The notes below the pieces were generated by a model. That model made no database searches. It had not been told where the DNA came from and worked only from the letters and a program-made list of their open reading frames with translations. A stretch of DNA of 64,000 nt from Qingshengfaniella alkalisoli (GTDB lineage: Bacteria > Pseudomonadota > Alphaproteobacteria > Rhodobacterales > Rhodobacteraceae): the NCBI RefSeq assembly GCF_007855645.1, contig NZ_CP042261.1, forward strand, positions 1,631,501 to 1,695,500, in the 5' to 3' direction. Both the position numbers and the translations under genes were made by a program. How positions within the stretch are numbered: the first letter of the stretch is position 1; each line of letters starts with the position of its first letter. Shown here in pieces: positions 1 through 8,929 of this stretch.

Positions 1-60
1 GCGCATCATTTCGGTTGGAACGATGAAGATATCTCGCGTGTAGACCAATGGTGGCTGTGA
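1..60 (+). CDS. Possible C-terminal end of an upstream gene (partial)
   Basis: Frame 1 is open from the window edge to a TGA at 58-60 and encodes about 19 residues rich in His, Trp and Asp, ending in Asp-Gln-Trp-Trp-Leu. That composition looks like a genuine protein tail, and the next gene starts 63 bases later on the same strand. Too little is present to name a family, and chance openness over 20 codons cannot be excluded. Confidence 0.35.
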   Translation, partial: AHHFGWNDEDISRVDQWWL

Positions 61-123
61 TCCGATGGGGAGCAATATCCGTATCGGTGTGGTAGGCTAC
101 CGCCAGAAACAGGGAGAACAAAC

Positions 124-1044
124 ATGTCCAAGCTTACCCGCCGACAAGCTCTTGCTTCCGCAGCCGCGCTTCCGCTCGCCTCGACAGGCGTGACCATGGC
201 CAGCGCTGCAACCGACATCAAGGAACCAAGCTTGAACACCTTCAAGCGCTTCCGCCATGGAGATTTTTCCATGACCGTATTGCTTGCGGGCACAGCGACG
301 CGCGAAGAGCCTCATAGTATTTTCGGCCTGAATGCATCGCCGGATGAATTTAGCCAGGTCTCCACGGAAAACTTCATCCCCGATGACAAGGCACAGTTCT
401 TTTTCACGCCGACGCTGGTCAACACGGGTTCTGAACTCATCCTTTTCGACACGGGATTGAACGCTGACGGGATCACCGGCGTCCTTGGCGATGCAGGCTA
501 CACTCCGGATCAGATCGACACCGTGGTGATTACGCACATGCATGGCGACCATATCGGCGGCCTGATGACCGATGCGGGAGACCCGACCTTTCCCAATGCG
601 CGTTTCGTCACCGGTTCTGTCGAACACAATTATTGGGCAGAGCAAGACAATGACGGCTTCAAGGCCAAGGTTGCCCCGCTCAACGACAAGATGACCTTCC
701 TGGAAGGCGGAGGCGAGGTCGCGTCAGGCATGACCGCAATCGAAGCATTCGGTCATACGCCCGGTCATATGGCCTACCACGTCGAAAGCGCAGGTCAGGA
801 GCTGACACTGATCGCCGACACGGCGAACCACTATGTCTGGTCACTGGGATACCCCGATTGGGAGGTCAGCTTCGACGTGGATAAGGAAATGGCCGCAGCA
901 ACTCGGCGCGGTCTGCTCGAACAGCTATCATCAGAGCGCACCCCCTTCATCGGCTATCACATGCCATTCCCAGCTTTGGGTTATGCAGCCAAGCGTGATG
1001 ACGGATTCCGTTTCGTTCCGTCAAGCTACCAGACCATGCTGTAG
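124..1044 (+). CDS. Tat-exported metallo-beta-lactamase-fold hydrolase
   Basis: This is a 306-residue protein of the metallo-beta-lactamase superfamily, which use one or two zinc ions to hydrolyse esters, lactones or related bonds. The signature His-Met-His-Gly-Asp-His lies at about residues 138-143, followed by Ile-Gly-Gly. Further metal-ligand candidates are the His in GHTPGH (about 215-220) and the Asp in LIADTAN. The N-terminus has a twin-arginine motif (TRRQAL, residues 5-10) and an alanine-rich stretch ending near residue 30, so export to the periplasm in folded form is inferred. An AGGGAGAA ribosome site precedes the ATG. The substrate is unknown; quorum-quenching lactonases and other exported hydrolases share this architecture. 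It stands alone, convergent with nadE. Confidence 0.8.
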   Translation: MSKLTRRQALASAAALPLASTGVTMASAATDIKEPSLNTFKRFRHGDFSMTVLLAGTATREEPHSIFGLNASPDEFSQVSTENFIPDDKAQFFFTPTLVNTGSELILFDTGLNADGITGVLGDAGYTPDQIDTVVITHMHGDHIGGLMTDAGDPTFPNARFVTGSVEHNYWAEQDNDGFKAKVAPLNDKMTFLEGGGEVASGMTAIEAFGHTPGHMAYHVESAGQELTLIADTANHYVWSLGYPDWEVSFDVDKEMAAATRRGLLEQLSSERTPFIGYHMPFPALGYAAKRDDGFRFVPSSYQTML

Positions 1045-1074
1045 CGTCGGCCCATTTGCCGGGGGCAGGTTCGC

Positions 1075-2733
1075 CTACCCCCGGTCGCGCCACCTGTTCA
1101 CGATCGGATAGCGACGATCCAGCCAGAAGGCACGTTTCGTCAATCGCGTCCCGGGGGCTGATTGGAAGCGCTTGTATTCAGACGTGTAGATCAGCCCTTC
1201 AACTTTGCGCACAACATCCTCGTCAAATCCTTCCGCAACAACCTCGGCCAATGACAAATCCAGATCAACCAGCATCTCCAGGATGCGGTCGAGTTGATCG
1301 TAGGGCGGCAAGCTGTCTTCGTCCTTCTGATCTTCCCGCAACTCGGCACTTGGCGGCTTGTCGATGATGCGCGGCGCGATCACCTCTCCCTCCGGCCCCA
1401 TCATCCATGGACGGTGATTGACATTTCGCCAGCGGCAGGTCTCGAACACCCGCGTCTTGTAGAGATCCTTGATCGGATTGTATCCACCCGCCATGTCGCC
1501 ATAAATCGTCGCGTAGCCAACTGCGACTTCGGACTTGTTGCCGGTCGTCAGAAGCATCTCTCCCAGCTTGTTGCTCAGCGCCATCAAGAGCACGCCGCGC
1601 AGGCGCGACTGGATGTTTTCCTCGGTCAGATCAGGAGCCAGACCGTCAAACAGTGGTTCCAGCACCTTCGTCACCGCCGCGCGAGGCTCCGAGATGGGAA
1701 CGGTGTCCAGCTTGCATCCCAGCGCATTCGCGACGCTCGCGGCGTCGTCGAGCGACTCCCGTGACGTGTATTCGGACGGCAGCATGATGCAATGGACGTT
1801 CTCAGGCCCGAGCGCATCCGCCGCGATGACGGCGACAAGTGCGCTATCCACGCCGCCGGACAACCCCAGGACGACCTTCGAGAAGCCCGATTTGCGCATA
1901 TAGTCGCGCAGGGTTTCGACCATCGCGCGATAGTCCTGCTCCCATTCGCCGGGCAGCGGTGCCAGCTCGCCCTGCTTGACGCGCCAACCGTCCTCAGTCT
2001 GCCCGATCTCTATCAACCCGACACATTCTGTGGAGGACGGCAGTTGCACAGCCAGTTCACCGCCTGGGTTCAAGGCGAAGCTCGCCCCATCGAAATACTG
2101 ATCATCCTGGCCACCCAGCATGTTCAGATAGACCAGCGGCAACCCGGTTTCGATGACCCGCTCGACCATCACATGTTTGCGCAGATCGTTCTTGTTCCGG
2201 TGATAGGGCGATCCGTTGGGAACGAACAGCACCTCCGCGCCGACCTCGGCAAGCGTTTCAGCAACATCCGGACCCCAGGCGTCCTCGCAGATGGGCGTTC
2301 CGATGCGGAGCGGACCGATGCGGTAAGGTCCGGAGACGGGGCCGGCTTCGAACAGCCGCTCCTCGTCGAACACCTGACCGTTGGGCAGATCGTGTTTGAG
2401 CACGCGCGCCACGACCTCGCCACCCTGCAGCACGAAATAGGCGTTGTATAGGCTTCCCCCCTCGACCCACGGCCCGCCAATGCCCACAGCAGGTCCATCC
2501 GCGCACTCGGTCGCCAACTCCTCGATCCGCCGGATCGCTGCGGCGTGGAAGGCCGGCTTCAAAACCAGGTCCTGCGTTTGGTAGCCGGTGATAAACATCT
2601 CCGGCAGCCCGATCATATCGGCACCCATTTCCTTCGCGGATTGCCACGCGGTGACCGCTTTTGCGGCGTTTCCCTCGATGTCCCCGACGATCGGGTTGAG
2701 CTGGCCGATGGCGAGACGGAAGGTTTCTGGCAT
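1075..2733 (-). CDS. nadE: Glutamine-dependent NAD+ synthetase
   Basis: This 552-residue enzyme makes NAD+ from deamido-NAD+, ATP and glutamine, the last step of NAD synthesis in the cytosol. The N-terminal nitrilase-type glutaminase domain (about residues 5-265) shows the full Glu-Lys-Cys triad: Glu45 in LPEMF, Lys113 in LKHDLPNG and Cys149 in TPICEDAW. The C-terminal synthetase domain carries the ATP P-loop GLSGGVDSAL and a KSEVAVGYATIYGDMAGG segment. Length and domain order match the two-domain glutamine-using class rather than the short ammonia-dependent form. The start is supported by an AGGAG ribosome site about nine bases upstream. It faces the upstream hydrolase gene and leaves only 30 bases between the stop codons. 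Confidence 0.95.
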   Translation of the reverse strand: MPETFRLAIGQLNPIVGDIEGNAAKAVTAWQSAKEMGADMIGLPEMFITGYQTQDLVLKPAFHAAAIRRIEELATECADGPAVGIGGPWVEGGSLYNAYFVLQGGEVVARVLKHDLPNGQVFDEERLFEAGPVSGPYRIGPLRIGTPICEDAWGPDVAETLAEVGAEVLFVPNGSPYHRNKNDLRKHVMVERVIETGLPLVYLNMLGGQDDQYFDGASFALNPGGELAVQLPSSTECVGLIEIGQTEDGWRVKQGELAPLPGEWEQDYRAMVETLRDYMRKSGFSKVVLGLSGGVDSALVAVIAADALGPENVHCIMLPSEYTSRESLDDAASVANALGCKLDTVPISEPRAAVTKVLEPLFDGLAPDLTEENIQSRLRGVLLMALSNKLGEMLLTTGNKSEVAVGYATIYGDMAGGYNPIKDLYKTRVFETCRWRNVNHRPWMMGPEGEVIAPRIIDKPPSAELREDQKDEDSLPPYDQLDRILEMLVDLDLSLAEVVAEGFDEDVVRKVEGLIYTSEYKRFQSAPGTRLTKRAFWLDRRYPIVNRWRDRG

Positions 2734-2869
2734 CTTGCACTCCTGATTGTCAGGCTCGGTGTAGAATGCATCTCGCCGGGGGAAAAGGCGGGGACGCAGA
2801 ATTATTGTCAGCCGCGTCGCAATCGACTACGCATTGAGCAAGAGCAGCGCCCGGAGAAAGGCTCAAGTC

Positions 2870-4357
2870 ATGACATCCACCGCCCGTTCGACAGGAATTT
2901 CCGCCCTTGCGCTCGCGATTGGCATCACGTTGACGGGCATGGTTCCGTCACTCGCTCAGGGCACAGGGCAAATCGTGACACAGCAATTCTCGAACGGTGG
3001 CATTTACGAGGGCACCATGAAAGGCGGCAAGCCCCACGGCGAAGGCCGCTTCACGTTGCCCAACGGCTATGAATACGATGGCGCGTGGGTGGACGGCGAA
3101 AGATCCGGGCAAGGCGTTGCGAAATTTGTGGACGGGTCGGTCTATGAGGGCGCGTTTCAGAACGGCAAACCCGATGGTCAGGGCCAGATTGCCTTGCTCG
3201 ACGGTTCCGTAATTTCAGGCTCTTGGATAGACGGTAAGCTGGACGGCGAAGGCACCGCAACCTATGCTGACGGATCAATCTATGAGGGCGATTTCCAGGA
3301 CAACAAGCGGCACGGTCAGGGCATTTGGACCAGCGCGGATGGCTACATCTATGAGGGCGCATGGGACAATGGCGTCAGGTCTGGAGAAGCCAAGATCACC
3401 TATCCTGACGGATCAGTCTACGAAGGCGAGATGCTTGCCGACCAGCGCAACGGCCAGGGCAAGCTGACGATACCCGACGGTTTCAGCTATGACGGCGCAT
3501 GGGTCAGCGACCAGATGAGTGGTTTCGGCACAGTCAACTACGTTAACGGCGATGTCTATGAAGGCACGCTCGTCACCGGAAAACGTGATGGCAACGGCAA
3601 AATGACCTACGCCAATGGCGATATCTATGAAGGGACCTTCAAGAACGATCACCGCCATGGTCAAGGTAAGTTCACTGGCGCGGATGGCTACAGCTACGAA
3701 GGGGCATGGGCCGACGGTGTGCATCAAGGCGAAGGGATGCTGACCTACCCCGATGGATCAACCTATACCGGCATGTTCGAAGCCAACCTTCCACATGGAC
3801 AAGGCCGGATCGAATATGCTGATGGCAGCAGTTACGAAGGAAACTGGGCGCGGGGCGTGATTGATGGAGAAGGCACCAGTACACGCCCGGACGGCACGAC
3901 CTATGCAGGCATGTTCCGCAACGGCCAGCAGCATGGGCAAGGTAAACTGACAGCGCCGGACGGATACACCTATGAAGGCGGCTGGCGGAACGGCAAGCGC
4001 ACTGGCCAGGGCACCGCAAGCTACCCGAACGGCACAGTGTATGACGGAAATTTCGCCGAAGACCTGTTCAACGGACAAGGCACGATCACCATTCCAGAAC
4101 AGCTGACCTACGCCGGCAACTGGGTGGACGGTCAGATCACCGGTGAGGGCAAAGCCACCTACGAGAACGGCGCTGTCTATGAAGGCAGCTTCAAGGAAGG
4201 CAAACGCCACGGGCAAGGCACGCTGAGCTATGCGACGGGCGAATCGCTAAGCGGTATCTGGAAAGATGGCGCGATCGATGAAAGCGCCGAGTCTGCACCA
4301 GAAGAACCCGTGCAGGACGAAGAAAACGTCTCCGAGGATGCGCCCGCCGGTGAATAG
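2870..4357 (+). CDS. Exported MORN-repeat protein
   Basis: The protein is 495 residues from the ATG at 2870, which follows a GGAGAAAGG ribosome site. An upstream in-frame TTG at 2834 is less likely. Residues 1 to about 29 form a signal peptide (hydrophobic core followed by SLAQG). The rest is built almost entirely of 18 consecutive 23-residue MORN units of the pattern Tyr-Glu-Gly-x-(aromatic)-x-x-Gly-x-x-x-Gly-(Gln/Glu)-Gly, plus a partial 19th, and ends in a 30-residue acidic tail rich in Glu, Asp and Pro. MORN repeats form a twisted beta-sheet used in membrane association and scaffolding. With a signal peptide the protein is inferred to be periplasmic or surface-exposed. No catalytic domain is visible. 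It lies upstream of leuA with its own reading frame and no obvious partner. Confidence 0.85.
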   Translation: MTSTARSTGISALALAIGITLTGMVPSLAQGTGQIVTQQFSNGGIYEGTMKGGKPHGEGRFTLPNGYEYDGAWVDGERSGQGVAKFVDGSVYEGAFQNGKPDGQGQIALLDGSVISGSWIDGKLDGEGTATYADGSIYEGDFQDNKRHGQGIWTSADGYIYEGAWDNGVRSGEAKITYPDGSVYEGEMLADQRNGQGKLTIPDGFSYDGAWVSDQMSGFGTVNYVNGDVYEGTLVTGKRDGNGKMTYANGDIYEGTFKNDHRHGQGKFTGADGYSYEGAWADGVHQGEGMLTYPDGSTYTGMFEANLPHGQGRIEYADGSSYEGNWARGVIDGEGTSTRPDGTTYAGMFRNGQQHGQGKLTAPDGYTYEGGWRNGKRTGQGTASYPNGTVYDGNFAEDLFNGQGTITIPEQLTYAGNWVDGQITGEGKATYENGAVYEGSFKEGKRHGQGTLSYATGESLSGIWKDGAIDESAESAPEEPVQDEENVSEDAPAGE

Positions 4358-4388
4358 CGCAGCGAAACGATCTTCCGTCTTTTGCGGG

Positions 4389-4416
4389 TTTTCTTTTGCG
4401 AAGCTGCCTGTATAAA
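4389..4416 (+). promoter_or_regulatory. Candidate sigma-70 promoter of the leuA leader
   Basis: A TATAAA hexamer at 4411-4416 is preceded 16 bases upstream by TTTTCT, a poor -35 match. If this is the -10 element, transcription would start at about 4423-4424, right at the ATG of the leader peptide, giving a leaderless mRNA. This placement is inferred from sequence only. Confidence 0.4.
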
Positions 4417-4423
4417 CGCTGCC

Positions 4424-4510
4424 ATGGAACGCAACCAACATATGCCGACAGCCAACGCCCTGACGGGCGATGCTGCGCTTTGCGTTCTACTTCTACTTAG
4501 CCGCCTCTGA
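4424..4510 (+). CDS. Leucine-rich leader peptide of leuA
   Basis: This 28-codon frame is too short for ordinary gene calling. It starts at ATG 4424, ends at TGA 4508-4510, and contains four consecutive leucine codons, CTA-CTT-CTA-CTT, at 4487-4498, with another Leu just before the stop. CTA is a rare leucine codon in GC-rich alphaproteobacteria, which makes the run a sensitive meter of charged tRNA-Leu. The gene sits directly upstream of 2-isopropylmalate synthase and its stop codon lies inside the first arm of an antiterminator hairpin. By analogy with known amino-acid leader peptides, ribosome stalling here should control read-through into leuA. No Shine-Dalgarno sequence is visible, which fits a leaderless start such as that of trpL in Sinorhizobium. 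Confidence 0.85.
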   Translation: MERNQHMPTANALTGDAALCVLLLLSRL

Positions 4511-4560
4511 GCGTGCCGTCCGGCGCGACCGCTCAGGGGTATGCCTTCGCGCCGATTTTC
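4504..4560 (+). promoter_or_regulatory. Leucine attenuator: alternative antiterminator and terminator hairpins
   Basis: Two mutually exclusive stems can be drawn. The antiterminator pairs 4504-4513 (CCTCTGAGCG) with 4530-4539 (CGCTCAGGGG): 10 base pairs, one of them G-U. The terminator pairs 4521-4528 (CGGCGCGA) with 4547-4554 (TCGCGCCG): 8 perfect pairs followed by ATTTTC. The 5' arm of the terminator lies in the loop of the antiterminator and vice versa, so only one can form. A ribosome stalled at the Leu codons (4487-4498) leaves 4504-4513 free and favours read-through. A ribosome at the stop codon (4508-4510) covers that arm and favours termination. Confidence 0.8.
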
Positions 4561-4596
4561 TGACGACAAATGGCTAAGATCACAGGAACGACCCCA

Positions 4597-6174
4597 ATGA
4601 CACAGACAGCTGAGAACCGCGTCCTGATTTTTGACACGACCCTGCGCGATGGCGAACAAAGCCCCGGCGCGACCATGTCCCATGCCGAAAAGATGGAAAT
4701 CGCCGAGATGCTCGACGACATGGGCGTCGACATCATCGAAGCGGGCTTCCCCATTGCCTCCGAAGGCGATTTCAAAGCCGTCAGCGAGATCGCAGACCGC
4801 TCGAAGAACGCCGTTATTTGTGGCCTTGCCCGTGCCAATTTCAAGGACATAGACCGTTGCTGGGAAGCCGTGCGCAATGCCGAACGCCCCCGCATTCATA
4901 CTTTCATCGGCACGTCGCCGCTGCACCGCGCCATCCCGAACCTGAATCAGGACGAGATGGCCGACCGCATCCATGACACCGTGACCCATGCACGCAACTT
5001 GTGCGACAACGTGCAGTGGTCACCGATGGATGCGACGCGCACCGAATGGGACTATCTGTGCCGCGTGATCGAGATCGCGATCAAGGCCGGTGCGACAACA
5101 ATCAATATTCCCGACACCGTGGGCTACACAGCCCCACGCGAAAGCGCCGACCTGATCCGGCGGCTGATCGAAACGGTCCCCGGTGCCGATGAGATCGTGT
5201 TCGCCACACATTGCCACAACGATCTGGGCATGGCGACCGCAAACTCACTGGCCGCAGTCGAGGCCGGCGCACGCCAGATCGAATGCACGATCAACGGGCT
5301 GGGCGAACGCGCGGGCAACACGGCGCTGGAAGAAGTCGTGATGGCCATGAAGGTCCGCAACGACATCATGCCCTTCACGACTGGTATCGACAGCCGCAAG
5401 ATCATGAATATCAGCCGCCGTGTTGCAACGGTGTCGGGTTTTCCCGTGCAGTACAACAAGGCGATCGTGGGCAAGAACGCCTTCGCGCATGAATCGGGTA
5501 TCCACCAGGACGGGATGCTGAAGAACGCCGAGACGTTCGAGATCATGCGCCCCGAAGATGTGGGCCTGTCCGAAACCAATCTGGTGCTGGGCAAGCACTC
5601 GGGTCGCGCCGCGTTGCGGGCCAAGCTGAACGAATTGGGTTTCGAGCTGGGTGATAACCAACTGAAGGACGTCTTCGTCCGGTTCAAGGCTCTCGCAGAC
5701 CGCAAGAAGGAAGTCTATGAGGACGACCTGCTGGCGCTGATGCGTGAAAGCTCTCTGGACGCGGCGAACGACCGAATTCAAGTGAAATTCCTTCGTGTGA
5801 TCTGCGGCACGGAAGCACCGCAATCGGCCGATCTGATCCTGAGTATCGATGGCAACGAGAAGCGCGTCACGGCCCAGGGTGATGGCCCGGTCGACGCAAC
5901 CTTCAACGCGGTGACAGCATTGTTCCCACATGAAGCGAAACTGCAACTCTACCAAGTGCATGCGGTGACCGAAGGTACAGACGCGCAGGCGACCGTCAGC
6001 GTTCGCATGGAAGAAAACGGCAACATCGCCACCGGTCAAGCGGCCGACACGGATACCGTGGTCGCGTCTGCCAAGGCCTATGTCGCTGCACTGAACCGCC
6101 TGTTGGTGCGTCGCCAGAATTCCGGTGCGGGCGAAGATACCAAGGCCGTCAGCTACAAGGACGCGACGGTCTGA
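4597..6174 (+). CDS. leuA: 2-isopropylmalate synthase
   Basis: The enzyme condenses acetyl-CoA with 2-oxoisovalerate, the committed step of leucine synthesis. The 525-residue product has the family signature FDTTLRDGEQSPGA near the N-terminus, the metal-binding HCHNDLGMA motif, the HESGIHQDG segment and a C-terminal LeuA allosteric domain (about residues 380-510), where leucine feedback acts in the family. Length matches the standard LeuA1 type. ATG 4597 is chosen because AGGAACG lies nine bases upstream. An in-frame ATG at 4570 would add nine residues but has no ribosome site and sits just after the attenuator's T-run. It is a single-gene unit controlled by the upstream leader and followed by a strong hairpin at 6187-6217. 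Confidence 0.95.
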   Translation: MTQTAENRVLIFDTTLRDGEQSPGATMSHAEKMEIAEMLDDMGVDIIEAGFPIASEGDFKAVSEIADRSKNAVICGLARANFKDIDRCWEAVRNAERPRIHTFIGTSPLHRAIPNLNQDEMADRIHDTVTHARNLCDNVQWSPMDATRTEWDYLCRVIEIAIKAGATTINIPDTVGYTAPRESADLIRRLIETVPGADEIVFATHCHNDLGMATANSLAAVEAGARQIECTINGLGERAGNTALEEVVMAMKVRNDIMPFTTGIDSRKIMNISRRVATVSGFPVQYNKAIVGKNAFAHESGIHQDGMLKNAETFEIMRPEDVGLSETNLVLGKHSGRAALRAKLNELGFELGDNQLKDVFVRFKALADRKKEVYEDDLLALMRESSLDAANDRIQVKFLRVICGTEAPQSADLILSIDGNEKRVTAQGDGPVDATFNAVTALFPHEAKLQLYQVHAVTEGTDAQATVSVRMEENGNIATGQAADTDTVVASAKAYVAALNRLLVRRQNSGAGEDTKAVSYKDATV

Positions 6175-6186
6175 CAGTTCCAGCTG

Positions 6187-6217
6187 CTTCCCTGCGCATC
6201 AATCTTGCGCAGGGAAG
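6187..6217 (+). terminator. Perfect 12-bp hairpin after leuA
   Basis: CTTCCCTGCGCA (6187-6198) and its exact reverse complement (6206-6217) enclose a 7-base loop, 12 bases after the leuA stop. There is no T-run after it, so it could be an mRNA 3'-stabilising hairpin rather than a complete intrinsic terminator. Confidence 0.6.
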
Positions 6218-6290
6218 TCACGTCACTTGGCGGTTTCATGCTGATTCAGGTTACCGAAACCCTTTCACACATAGAGATGGAGTCCTATAA

Positions 6291-7394
<1,104 letters not shown>

Positions 7395-7467
7395 GAATTC
7401 CGCCGGGCCATTGCATCGTCTCTCGAACCCGGTCGGGATCCGTTCAACCTGACCCGGAGAAGCGGCA

Positions 7468-8397
7468 GTGGCACATCAGGATTCAGACAAGATTAGCGAT
7501 CAGTACCGGTTGATCCGGCGGGTCGTACTTGGCCTGATCATGTTCGCACTTCTGTCACTACTTCTGGTTTGGCGGATCGACAACCCGCGTGTGGAGCGAA
7601 TACGGACCGAGTTGATCGACGCCACGCTGCCCAAATTCGAATGGGCGTTGGTGCCCGTCAGCAGCTTCATGCGTATGGTCGGGGATTTCCAGTCTTACAG
7701 AAACATTTACGAACAGAATCAGCAGCTTCGCCGTGAACTCCAGCAGATGAAGGAGTGGAAAGAGGCTGCCATTCAACTGGAACAGAAGAACGCACGGCTT
7801 TTGGACCTGAACAATGTCCGGCTCGACCCGAAGCTGACCTATGTCACCGGCCGCGTCGTGGCCGATAGCGGATCGCCCTTTCGCCAGTCGGTGTTAATGA
7901 ATATCGGCACGCGCGACGGCGTCCGAGATGGTTGGGCAGCCATCGACGGCATCGGCTTGGTCGGGCGTGTATCAGGTGTCGGGACCGAGACATCACGTGT
8001 GATCCTGCTGAACGATCCAGCGTCTGCCGTGCCCGTCACCATCCAGCCATCGGGCCAGAAGGCGATGTTGATCGGCGACAACAGTAACTTTCCGTTGATC
8101 GACTTCATTGAAAGTAGTGACGACGTGCGACCGGGTGATCGAGTCATCACCTCGGGCGATGGCGATGTGTTTCCCGCAGACTTGCTGATCGGACAGGTTG
8201 CTCAAGGAGCAGACCGGCGGCTTCGCGTTCACCTCGCTGCGGACTATGAAAGACTGGAATTCCTGCGCGTTCTGCGCCACCGTGGCCAGGAACGGATCGA
8301 CGAGAACGGCGGGCTGGTCGGCTGGCCCGACCCAGAACCGCCACGAGAAATGTTCGGCCCCTTCCTGCCGCAACCGGAGGCCAAGGCAGATGGCTGA
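7468..8397 (+). CDS. mreC: Rod-shape-determining protein MreC
   Basis: MreC is a bitopic membrane protein that links MreB to the periplasmic wall-synthesis enzymes and activates the PBP2-RodA pair. The 309-residue product has one transmembrane helix at about residues 20-38, a coiled-coil region (about 65-110, rich in Gln, Glu, Lys and Leu), and the beta-barrel core containing the characteristic GRVVADSGSPFRQSVLMNIG and GLVGRVSGVG segments. Translation starts at GTG 7468, supported by the CCGGAGAAG site upstream. A proline-rich tail (residues 285-309) is variable in the family. It overlaps the mreD start by eight bases, indicating translational coupling. Confidence 0.95.
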   Translation: MAHQDSDKISDQYRLIRRVVLGLIMFALLSLLLVWRIDNPRVERIRTELIDATLPKFEWALVPVSSFMRMVGDFQSYRNIYEQNQQLRRELQQMKEWKEAAIQLEQKNARLLDLNNVRLDPKLTYVTGRVVADSGSPFRQSVLMNIGTRDGVRDGWAAIDGIGLVGRVSGVGTETSRVILLNDPASAVPVTIQPSGQKAMLIGDNSNFPLIDFIESSDDVRPGDRVITSGDGDVFPADLLIGQVAQGADRRLRVHLAADYERLEFLRVLRHRGQERIDENGGLVGWPDPEPPREMFGPFLPQPEAKADG

Positions 8398-8929
8398 CAA
8401 CCGCCTCCTTGATCGCGTTGTTCATGGGCTGATCTATGTTGGGCTGTGTGGGTGCGCGCTGTTTGTGCGTTTGTTACCTCTGCCTCCGATGCTCCCCAAT
8501 CTTCCAGCGCCTGAGATCATGCTTTGTCTGACGCTGGCATGGATGCTTCGACGACCAGATTATCTTCCCGCATGGCTGATCACAGTCATGTTCCTTCTGT
8601 CAGACTTCTTCCTGTATCGGCCTCCCGGCCTGAACGCGCTCATTGTCACCGCAATCTGTACGTTGCTAAGATCGCGCAACCCCGCACCCCGGCCCGTCCC
8701 GTTCACGGTCGAGATCGCCCTGATAACGGGACTGGTCCTGTCGGTGGTCACGGCAAATTGGCTGGCGCAAGCGTTGCTCTTTATCCAGCATCCTTCATAC
8801 TGGCGGACAATAGCAGTCGTTCCCGTGACAGTGCTGGCCTATCCTTTCACACTGGCTCTCAGCCATTATGTCATAGGCATACGCAGGCTCAAGCCGCGCT
8901 ACGGTCGGATCAGAGGGCTACGCGCATGA
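8390..8929 (+). CDS. mreD: Rod-shape-determining protein MreD
   Basis: A 179-residue, very hydrophobic protein with about five predicted transmembrane helices, the usual MreD size and profile. It starts at ATG 8390, eight bases before the mreC stop, and ends with the ATGA overlap that starts mrdA. MreD is part of the elongasome in the inner membrane; its exact biochemical role is not settled in the family. MreD proteins diverge strongly, so the identification rests mainly on position between mreC and mrdA, hydrophobicity and length. Confidence 0.9.
   Translation: MADNRLLDRVVHGLIYVGLCGCALFVRLLPLPPMLPNLPAPEIMLCLTLAWMLRRPDYLPAWLITVMFLLSDFFLYRPPGLNALIVTAICTLLRSRNPAPRPVPFTVEIALITGLVLSVVTANWLAQALLFIQHPSYWRTIAVVPVTVLAYPFTLALSHYVIGIRRLKPRYGRIRGLRA

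Noticed and set aside
8524-8925. N-terminal extension of the PBP2 frame
   Set aside because: This open stretch lies within mreD; the ATGA overlap at 8926 and the membrane anchor right after it fix the true start.
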